From Boesenbergia rotunda (lineage: Eukaryota; Streptophyta; Magnoliopsida; Zingiberales; Zingiberaceae): a DNA stretch of 64,000 bases. The translations under genes were made by a program, and so were the position numbers. Below, in pieces: positions 35,181-43,922 of this stretch. The notes beneath the pieces were generated by a model. That model saw only the letters and a list, made by a program, of their open reading frames with translations, ran no database searches and was not told the origin of the DNA. The first letter of the stretch is position 1, and the number at the start of each line of letters is the position of its first letter. The stretch is taken from the NCBI GenBank assembly GCA_024364735.1, contig JAGFNQ010000279.1, positions 1,433,732 to 1,497,731 on the forward strand. The letters are read 5' to 3'.

Positions 35181-36181
35181 AGCACAAAAAACGATGAAGC
35201 GAAATAATATTATAGGTAAGTAAGTCCTTTTCATGATGAGATGTCTCAACTTCCACTTAAGTTGTGTTAGACCCCTTTTATGTAACACCCAATAATTTTC
35301 GTGAATTATTAGGAATTTTTCTGAATTTTATAGGATTTTTTCGGATTAAAATAAAAAGAAAAAAATAAGGGGTCGGGCAAGGTTTGATCCCGCGACCACA
35401 GGGCAAAGCAAGCCCTTAAGTGAGTTGGGCTAACCAATAGGTTGGGGGTATCAAGTACAAAAAAGGATAAAGCGAATTAATGTTATAGTTGATTAAGCCC
35501 GTTTCATGAAGAGGTATTTAGACTTCCACTTAAGTCGCGTGAAGCCCCAGATTAGGTTTTCGTGAGGTTGCAAGAGGAGGCGCGTGGAGGCTGCGAAATC
35601 AAAGGGAAACTCAAGGGATCTTTTCCTCCTTCTTCTTCCTCTTGAGTGGGACATCTAGGGCTTCTTCCCTATGGTCAAGGAGGGAGGAGATTTGTGCGAA
35701 GAAAGGGAAGAGGAGTGCTACATTGGGATTTAAACCATACTTAGTGAGTTTTCTTCAAGATAAGGGTAAGTAAATCACTCACCTGCAATAGAAGTAGTTT
35801 CGTATATAGTTTCTCGTTGTAGAACCATGATTTTGTGATCTAAGTGCATGCTTTGAGAATATTGTTTATTGTGTGATTTAAGTTTCTAAAGAATACATGT
35901 TTTTATCATAGAACTTGAATTTGAGTAGGTTTTGTATGTGTGACCTAAGCATGATAAGACCAAGTTCTTGAAAAGTCCCAAAAATGAGTTTTGGGTTAAG
36001 GGCACACAAGGTGCTCGATGAAAGTTCCAAGTAAGAAAGGTAAAGTTTTGTAGTGCAAAAAGTTATGCAAAAAGAAAGATAGCTTGATAAGTATAAGCTT
36101 TATGAGTAAGAAAGTATTTTACTTTTGTAAAGTGACATGTACCGGGCAAAAGAGAGGCCCACAGAAAGTTAGAAAGAAGCT

Positions 36182-36232
36182 CTAATAGGGTGCGGTGGCT
36201 AGCTACCCCGAACCCTATTAGGGATGCGCGCA
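36182..36232 (+). repeat. Perfect 10-bp hairpin and GGGATGCGCGCA box in the LTR
   Basis: CTAATAGGGT (36182-36191) pairs with ACCCTATTAG (36212-36221), and TTAGGGATGCGCGCA follows. Equivalent sequence is at about 38095-38146 and 44823-44873. The box alone is shared with the gypsy-type solo LTR near 15739. Confidence 0.6.
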
Positions 36233-37065
36233 TTGGTACATTGATACCAGGTACAGTGTCAAGGCCTGAGAAAGTTGATTATTATTTTGAAGTATATGAG
36301 TATATGTAAGTGTTTCAATTTCCTTAAGTGCATGTTTTTGGTTATGTATGTTGACATGGTTATGTTATAAGCATGTTAAAGAGAAAGAGCAAAGAAGTTA
36401 GTGTTTTAAAGTATGGAAATGTATCATTAGTAAGTTTCAAAAGAAATCATGAGCATGTTAAGTTTGCAAGTGTTTTGATGCTAGTAAATGTTTTCAAGCA
36501 TGATTGAGATTGATAAGTGTATGAAAGTTCCCATGTGCAAATATTTCCAAGTGCATGTATTTTGAAGCAAGCATTCTTTGAAATGAGCATGTTTATTATC
36601 GATAACATGGATTTGTGAGTTAGGATTTACTTACTAAGCAATTCGCTTATTAGTTGCATTTCCTTCTATTGCAGATAAAGGTAAAGAAAAAGCATAAGCT
36701 ATGGAGGCGAACGGGACTTGCATTGATGTTCAGTGGGGGCGGAACCGTGGAAGAGATCGTCGGGTTAAGTCTTGTAGAACATGTGTTTTGGTGTTTTGAA
36801 TTGGTAGAATGAATGACTTTGTTTAAACCTTGTATAGAGACAAAGTTGGGTACAAACTCTAGTCTAGAGTTCATATATTTTGATAGCTTATTTACTTCCA
36901 CAAATATCCTAATTGCAAGTTTATGAGGTTGTTTTGGGTTGCTAAAATGTTTATAAAACTAGTATAGAGTATAGATTTGGAGTTATTTATCTATATACTT
37001 GAAAGTATATGAATTGTGAAGCTTTGGAAATGGTTTTCAGGTCTGTAAATGCAGGTTTCAAGCGT

Positions 37066-37235
37066 GCCCGTCGACTGGTGCAGAACCAGTCGACTGCCCT
37101 ATCGAACAGAAAGTTTCTGTTCGATGCACCAGGTGACTGCCATGAGGCCAGTCGACTGGTGCCGGGCACAGAAAGTTTCTGTGGCTGATACCAGTCGACT
37201 GGCTATATAGCAGTCGACTGGTACCATTGAAAAGA
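37066..37235. repeat. CAGTCGACTG palindrome cluster in the chromovirus LTR
   Basis: Five copies of the palindrome, two of them the full ACCAGTCGACTGGT type, alternate with GAACAGAAA/TTTCTGTTC inverted segments. A TATATAG lies within the cluster. Equivalent clusters are at 38975-39150 and 45705-45865, with copy number varying by one or two. Confidence 0.8.
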
Positions 37236-37237
37236 AG

Positions 37238-37312
37238 TTGTATAGAGCAGCTGGTTAGTGCTTCAGTCTTACAACTAAGGGGTCTGGGTCTAGGGGTCAA
37301 ATCCTTGCAAAG
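37238..37312 (+). repeat. tRNA-like module near the 3' end of the LTR
   Basis: TAGAGCAGCTGG (37243-37254) fits the A-box except at one position. GGTCAAATCC (37295-37304) fits the B-box except at one, with about 40 nt between. It is kept in the other two LTR copies (A-box 39165-39176 and 45879-45890; B-box 39211-39220 and 45925-45934). An oligo-T run follows within 40 nt, which could end Pol III transcription. Confidence 0.5.
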
Positions 37313-39383
37313 CAAATAAAATGAAAGTTTTTTTTTTAAAGGAAAAAAAATCAGAGCAAGTTAAGGGAAGCCAAGTAGTTGTAACCTAAGGATAAGGTAA
37401 AGTTAAGGTTAAGTAAAAGTGGCGTCCGCTTTAAGAGCAGAGAAGTATGGGGTCGTCACATTTTAGGGTTTCGGGAGGCCGCGCGAGCAGAGGTGAGGAG
37501 GCTACGAAAATAGGGAGAAAGGGGGAGTTTTCTTCCTCCTTCTTCTTCCTCTTGAAGTAGAGAACCTAGGGTTTCTTCTCTAGGGCCAAGGAGTGAAGTT
37601 TTCTCGCAAAGGAAGAGGAAAAGAGCCCTACGCTAGGAATTTTGAGATACTTAGTGAGTTTTCTTCAAGAAAAGGGTAAGTAGATCACTCACCTGCAATA
37701 GAAGTAGTTTCGCCATGTATTTCTCGTTGTAAAACCATGTTTGTGATCTAAGTGCATCCTTTAAGATTATGGTTTTTCTTATTTGTGTGTTTTAAGTTCC
37801 TAAAGAATACATGTTTTATCATTGAATATGAATTGGAGTAAGTTTTTGTGTATGTGACCTAAGTATGACAAGAGTAAGTTCTTGAAAGGTCCCAAAAAGG
37901 AGTTTTGGGGTTAAGGGCACGCAAGGTGCTCGATGAAAGTTCCAAGTAAAAAAAGGTAAAGGTTTATAGTGCAAGATTTATGAAAAAGAAAGTTAGCTTG
38001 ATAAATACAAGCATTATGAGTAAGAAAGTATTTTATTTTTGTAAAGTGACATGTACCGGGCAAATGAGAGGCCCACAGAAAGTAAGAAAGAAGCTCTAAT
38101 AGGGTGCGGTGGCTAGCTACCCCGAAACCTATTAGGGATGCGCACATTGGTACATTGATACCATGGTACAGTGTCAAGGCCTGAGAAAGTTGATTATTAT
38201 TTTGAAGTATATGAGTATATGTAAGTGTTTTCAGTTTAAGCATATGTTTTGCTATGTATGTTGACATTGTTATGTTACAAGCATGTTAAAGAGCAAGAGC
38301 AAGGAAGTTAGTGGTTTAAAGTATGAGAATGCATAGGTAGCAAGTCTCAAAAGAAATTATGAGCATGTTAGATTTGCCAATGTTTTAGTGCTAGTAAATG
38401 TTTTCAAGCATGATTGAGCATGATAAGTATATGAAAGTTTCCATGTGTAAGTATTTCAAAGTGCATGTGTTTTGAAGCAAGCATTATTTGAAAAGAGCAT
38501 GTTTATCATTGATCGCATGGATTTATGAGTTAGGATTTACTTACTAACCAAATTGCTTATTAGTTGCATTTCCTTCTATTGCAGACAAAGGTAAGGAAAA
38601 AGCATAAGATAGGGAGGCGAGCGGGACTTGCATTGATGTTCAGTGGCGGCGGAACCGTGGAGGAGATCGTCGGGTTAAGTCTTGTAGAACATGTGTTTTG
38701 GTGTTTTGAATTGGTAGAACGAATGACTTTGTTTAAATCTTGCATAGAGACAAAGTTGGGTACAAACTCTAGTCTAGAGTTCATATATTTTGATAGCTTA
38801 TTTACTTCTGCAAATATCCTAATTGCAAGTTTATGAGGTTGTTTTGGGTTGCTAAAATGTTTATAAAACTAGTGTAGAGTATAGATTTGGAGTTATTTAT
38901 CTATATACCTGAAAGTATATGAATTGTGAAGCTTTGGAAATGGTTTTCAGGTCTGTAAATGCAGGTTTCAGGCGTGCCAGTCGACTGGTGCAGAACCAGT
39001 CGACTGCAATATCGAACAGAACCTTCTGTTCGATGCACCAGTCGACTGCACCAATCGACTGCCATGAGGCCAGTCGACTGGTGCCGGGCACAGAAAATTT
39101 CTGTGGACGATACCAGTTGACTGGTTATATAGCAGTCGACTGGTACCATTGAAAAGAAGTGGTATAGAGCAGCTGGTTAGTGCATCAGTTTTACAACTAA
39201 GAGGTCTAGGGGTTAAATCCTTACAAAGTTAATAAAATGATTTTTTTTTTAAAAGGAAAAAAATTCAGAGCAAGTTAAGGGAAGTCAAGTAGTTATAACC
39301 TAAGGCTAAGAATAAGGTAAAGTTAAGGTTAAGTGAATGTGGCGCCCGCCTTATGGGAGAGAAAGAGAAGGTGGGTCGTCACA

Positions 39384-39400
39384 GAGTGGTATCAGAGAAA
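39384..39400 (+). promoter_or_regulatory. Primer binding site of the chromovirus
   Basis: GAGTGGTATCAGAGAAAAAG-like site directly after the LTR end GTCACA. The TGGTATCAGAG core is complementary to initiator tRNA-Met. Confidence 0.88.
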
Positions 39401-39483
39401 AAGATTCCACCCCTCCGCCACACTGACATCAAGCATCAACCCTGCCGCCTGCCAAGTAAGAAGTTTGACTTCTAGTATCAGTA

Positions 39484-39735
39484 AGTGCATGATGATAAGA
39501 AAGTATGTTAGTATTATTATATACTATTATGTGCATGATCAGTATATGCTATCTAATATGAGTATGATGATAGTATGATGATAAGCTTGATGATAGTATA
39601 ATGATATGACACATGATATATAAGTATGATGATAGTATGATGATAAGTATGATGATAGTATGATGATAAGTATGATGATAGTATGATGATATGACATATG
39701 CCATATGAGTATGATGATATGAGTAGGATGATAGT
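39484..39735 (+). repeat. ATGATGATAGT-type tandem repeat in the chromovirus leader
   Basis: Short units built on TATGATGATAGTATGATGATA repeat between PBS and gag start, with ATGACATATG interruptions. It is noncoding. Confidence 0.75.
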
Positions 39736-39815
39736 GAAGTAATAAAATACCCTTATTGATGAAAGGTCTTTATCGAAGTAATGTTATTAGTCTCTTTATG
39801 ATATAGAGTAAGAGA

Positions 39816-40633
39816 ATGCCAAGAGGGCGTCCTAGAAAGGCCCAAAATGAGGAGCGAGCTCCTAGAGGGCAAGAGAAAGAGTCAGTACCACCACCAACTC
39901 TCTTAGAGGTGATGGCGCAGTTATAGAGACATTAGTAGAGCAACAACAAGTTATTGCCACCATGATGGCTAACCAGTAGGCCACTCCTGTTACCCCGTCG
40001 GTGGCGAATGTAGTGGCACCAGTGGTGACCGAAGACCCATTGGTTACCTCTGTAGTCCCGACAAGGGGGGTAAGGCAAGAACCATACCTCATCTAGTGGC
40101 AGAAACTAAAGCTAGGGAACTTCTCAGGCACAATCGAACCATGGGATACTCAAGCATGGTTCAAAATTTGGGAAAGCATAGTAGAGCTACTGGACTGGCC
40201 TGAGGTAGAGAAAAGAAAGTGTGCATCTTTCTGCCTTACAGGAGATGCTAGAATGTGGTGGGAGAGAGTCAACGCCAAGAGAAATGTCAGCCAGATGACA
40301 TGGGCCGACTTCGAGACTGAGTTCTTCGAAGAATATTTTTTACATGCGAGTAACCAACAAGCGTTACGACGAATTCACGAAGTCAGACAGGGAGACTTGT
40401 CCGTGGATGAAGCAGTGAAGAAGTTTAATCGGTTAGCTCATCTGTGCCCAGAGCTAGTTAGCACAGAAAAAGAGAGAGTCAGGCTAAGGCTTAAGATGTT
40501 ACGGCCTGAGATAGCGTTAACTGTGGCCAGCAGTGTTAAGAGGTCGCAAACCTCCGAAGAACTGATAAGTAGTGCTTTGATCATCGAGCACTACTTAAAC
40601 AGTACAAAGACCACCAGAAATGTTGAACGATGA
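39816..40633 (+). pseudogene. gag of the chromovirus, broken
   Basis: From the ATG at 39816 the frame reads MPRGRPRKAQNEERAPRG, a typical basic Tekay Gag start, and ends at a TAG after VMAQL. Further stops follow (for example NQ-TAG-ATP). The capsid core is open from about 40095: KLGNFSGTIEPWDTQAWF, ARMWWERVNAKR, FFEEYFLHASNQQALRRIHE and VRQGDLSVDEAVKKFNRLA. It ends at 40633 without the CCHC zinc knuckle that should follow. Most stops can be explained as CAG-to-TAG changes. Gag would form the particle. Confidence 0.85.
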
Positions 40634-41070
40634 AGTTCTTAACAACCTTACCGTCGGGGGAAGTAATGGCCTCTACTGAGAGGCTGAGGACAGTACCAAT
40701 CTGGATTTCCAACCGAGAGCTCTACAGTGACTTGGTAGTCCTTGAGATGAAGGATTACGATGTCATTTTAGGGATGGACTTCTTGAGCAAGTACAATGCT
40801 TCTATAGACTGCCGCAAGAGAAAAGTCAAGTTCACACCAGAAGCAGAACCTCCATTCGAGTTTATTGGAGACCCAAAGAGAAAGACAAAAAGGTTCTTAT
40901 CTACCTTACAAGCTCAGAGAATGTTAGAGAAGGGGTGCTCTAATTTTCTAGCTCATATAGTGGATGCAAGTCAAGGGGAAGGATTGAAGAGAGAAGAAGT
41001 GAGGGTAGTCTGTGACTATCCTGAGGTGTTTCCTGAAGAGTTACCAGGACTCTCTCCCAATCGGTAAATT
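40630..41070 (+). pseudogene. Protease C-terminal part of the chromovirus
   Basis: The frame has VPIWISNRELYSDLVVLEM and DYDVILGMDFLSKYNASIDC, the second half of a Ty3 aspartic protease, then CDYPEVFPEELPGLSPNR, the protease-RT linker. The DTGA active-site segment is absent: the text jumps from the gag core to this half. A deletion removed the zinc knuckle and the catalytic aspartate. A TAA closes the frame at 41065-41067. Confidence 0.82.
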
Positions 41071-42705
41071 GAGTTTGAAATTGAGTTGGCCCCAGGAACC
41101 AACCCAATTTCGAAGGCACCTTATCGCATGGCGCCAGTAGAATTGAAAGAATTGCAAGAACAATTGCAAGAGCTGCTCGACACGGGTTTCATCCACCCTA
41201 GTCATTCACCTTGGGGAGCTCCTGTATTGTTCGTCAAGAAGAAAGAGGGATCTATGTGAATGTGCATAGATTGTCGAGCTTTGAATAAGGTAACCATCAA
41301 GAACAGATATCCTTTGCCAAGGATAGATGATTTATTTGATCAGCTGAAGGGAGCCACAGTGTTCACCAAGATAGATCTGCGATCAGGTTACCATCAGCTC
41401 AGAGTGAAGGAGAGTGATGTGCCAAGGACTGCTTTCAGTACAAGATATGGGCACTATGAGTTTGTGGTCATGCCCTTTGGAGTGACAAACGCCCCTGCGA
41501 CGTTTATGGATCTAATGAATAGAGTGTTCAAGGATTTTCTGGACAAGTTCATCATTGTCTTTATTGATGATATCCTAGTGTATTCAAAGACTCAGGAAGA
41601 ACATGCCAAACACCTGAAGATGATATTGCAAACCTTACATCAGGAGGAGTTGTACGCCAAATTCTCAAAGTGTAAGTTTTGGCTGGACCAGGTGGCCTTC
41701 CTAGGCCACATCATTTCCAAGGAAGGTATTATGGTAGACTCAGCCAAGATTGAAGCAGTTAGTAACTGGAGTCGACTAAAGAATGCCAGAGAGATCAGAA
41801 GTTTTCTAGGTTTGGCAGGGTACTACAGAAGGTTTGTAGAGGACTTTTCAAAGATAGCTTCTCCACTTACAGCCCTTACCAGAAAGAATAAGAAGTATGA
41901 GTGGACTGAGGGCTGTGAGCAGAGCTTCCTTGAGTTGAAGAAGAGACTGACCAGCGCTCCTATCCTTACAGTACCCGAAGGTGATAAGAGCTTTGATATA
42001 TACAGTGATGCATCAAAGCTAGGACTTGGAGCAATCCTTATGCAAGAAGGCAAAGTCATAGATTATGCTTTCAGGCAACTCAAGGACTATGAAAAGAATT
42101 ACCCCACTCATGATCTGGAGTTGGCAGCTGTAGTCTTTGCTCTAAAGATATGGAGGCATTACTTGTATGGAGTGCAGTGTAAGATTTATACAGATCATCA
42201 GAGTCTGAAATATTTCTTCACTCAGAAAGACCTCAATATGAGACAGCGAAGGTGGCTCGAGTTAGTGAAGGACTATGACTGTGAGATTCTGTACCACCCT
42301 GGTAAGGCAAATAGAGTAGCAGATGCACTGAGTAGAAAGACTTGTGCCACTTTGATGTCCTTATCATCATTGGCACCACCATTACAGAAGGAGATAGTAG
42401 ATTATGGAGTGGAGATTATTGATGGGCAGTTAGCTCTATTGACACTAGAGTCAACCTTGCTTGAAGATATACAGAAAGAGCAAGCTGAGGATTCTGATAT
42501 CCAAAGGATCAAGCAAGAGATACAAGAAGGAGAAAGTAAAGAGTTTAGAGTATCTGACAGTGGGATACTCTATTATGGTGACCGTTTATGTGTCCCTAAT
42601 AGTGAAGAGCTGAGAAAGAAGATTCTTGAAGAAGCCCATAGAACTCCCTACTCAATGCACCCTGGTTCCACTAAGATGTACCAGGACTTGAAAAGAAGAT
42701 TTTGA
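41068..42705 (+). pseudogene. Reverse transcriptase and RNase H of the chromovirus
   Basis: After the TAA the sequence continues IEFEIELAPGTNPISKAPYRM and WGAPVLFVKKKEGSM, then a TGA at 41257-41259 (expected Arg), then a 481-codon open frame. RT motifs are IDLRSGYHQLRVKESD, FVVMPFGVTNAPATFMDLMN and the active site FIDD (FIDDILVYS, about 41564-41575). RNase H follows with DIYSDASKLGLGAIL and KIYTDHQSLKYFF, then ADALSR. The integrase zinc region begins EEAHRTPYSMHPGSTKMY. The frame ends at a TGA (42703-42705), probably a mutated Trp codon. Confidence 0.92.
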
Positions 42706-42708
42706 TGG

Positions 42709-43887
42709 TCTGGAATGAAAAGAGACATAGCCATGTATGTCAGCACCTACTTGACATGTCAGAGAGTTAAAGCAGAACACCAGAGACCAGGAGGTATCCT
42801 ACAACCCATTCAGATTCCAGAGTGGAAATGGGAAGACATAGCCATGGATTTCATAGTTGGTCTACCAAAGACAACTAATCGCTATGACGCTATTTGGGTA
42901 ATAGTAGACAGATTGACCAAGTCTGCCCACTTCTTAGCAATCAGAGTGTCTTACTCAATTGAAAAATTAGCCCAGTTATATGTGTAGAAAGTGATCCGAC
43001 TACATGGAGTCCCGAAGACCATTATCTCTGATAGAGATGGTCGTTTCACTTCACACTTTTGGGAGTGCGTACAGACAGCGCTAGGCACCAAACTGAAGTT
43101 TAGCACAGCTTTCCATCCCCAGACTGATGGACAGACAGAGAGAGTGAATCAAATTCTAGAAGATATGCTCAGAGCTTGTGCATTAGATTTCAAAGGCAGT
43201 TGGTGCAAATATTTATGTTTAGCTGAGTTTGCCTACAACAACAGTTACCAAGCCACTATTGGTATGGCACCCTATGAAGCTCTTTATGGTAGGAAGTGTA
43301 GATCTCCCCTCTGTTGGTATGAAGGTAGTGAGAAGAAGGAAATGGGGTCACAGACTGATCTTATAGATGATACCACAGAAGCTATAAAGAGCATCCGCCA
43401 GAGGATAGAGACTGCTCAGAGTAGGCAGAAGAGTTACGCCGATGTACGCCGTAGGCCGTTAGAGTTTGAAGTTGGGGATACAGTTTTCCTCAAAGTAGCT
43501 CCTATGAAGGGTGTAATGAGATTTGGCAAGAAAGGCAAGCTAAGTCCTCGATACATAGGACCCTACCTAGTGACGAAAAGAGTTGGCAAAGTAGCTTATG
43601 AGTTGGAGCTACCTCCAGAGATGTCAGCAATACACAATGTGTTCCATGTCTCAATGCTAAAGAAGCATATCCCAGATGCCAACCAAGTGATTGAGCCACA
43701 GATGGTACAAGTTCAAGAAGATCTCAGTTATGAAAGTCGACCTATTCAGATAATAGATCGAGCAGATAAGAAGCTGAGGAACAAAGTGGTACCACTAGTA
43801 AAAGTTTTATGGCTGAATCAGAAGTATGAAGAGGCAACCTGGGAATCAGAAGATAGCATGAGGCAAAGGTATCCAGAGCTGTTCTAA
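42709..43887 (+). pseudogene. Integrase and chromodomain-like C-terminus of the chromovirus
   Basis: The zinc-binding pair is damaged (YLTCQ where CLTCQ is usual). Catalytic core: MDFIVGLPKTTNRYDAIWVI (first Asp), a TAG at about 42985, then SDRDGRFTSHFW (second Asp) and FHPQTDGQTERVNQILEDML (Glu). The 298-codon stretch from 42991 is open to the natural stop. It includes the GPY/F-type segment LSPRYIGPYLV, FHVSMLKKHIPD and EEATWESEDSMRQRYPELF, the group-II chromodomain-like end of Tekay elements, which is thought to guide insertion towards heterochromatin. Confidence 0.92.
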
Positions 43888-43909
43888 GTTCGAGGACGAA
43901 CTTTTTATA

Positions 43910-43922
43910 AGGTAGGGAGGAT
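43910..43922 (+). promoter_or_regulatory. Polypurine tract of the chromovirus
   Basis: AAGGTAGGGAGGAT sits directly before the 3' LTR start. Confidence 0.82.

Larger units (their letters stand above)
35281..37460 (+). mobile_element. Solo LTR of the same chromovirus family
   Basis: TGTAACACCC to GTCGTCACA, 2180 bp, flanked by a perfect TTTTA duplication (35276-35280 and 37461-37465). It is clearly similar to the LTRs of the host element, with more differences than those two show from each other. Landmarks inside: hairpin CTAATAGGGT/ACCCTATTAG (36182-36221) next to GGGATGCGCGCA, CAGTCGACTG palindromes (37066-37235), and a tRNA-like module (37238-37312). Confidence 0.93.
35006..39383 (+). repeat. 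5' LTR of the chromovirus, split by a solo LTR of its own family
   Basis: Pieces 35006-35280 and 37466-39383 (about 2193 bp joined). The gap is the solo LTR 35281-37460. The text across the gap (CCCCTTTTAGGGTTTCGGG) is uninterrupted in the 3' LTR near 44190. The LTR ends GGGTCGTCACA. Confidence 0.93.

Noticed and set aside
37238..37312. Functional tRNA gene
   Set aside because: A-box and B-box are present, but there is no acceptor stem pairing, no clear anticodon arm, and the sequence repeats in each LTR copy. Described as tRNA-like only.
39333..39578. 81-codon frame at the LTR/PBS junction
   Set aside because: It starts inside the 5' LTR and crosses the PBS into the leader repeat; not a gene.
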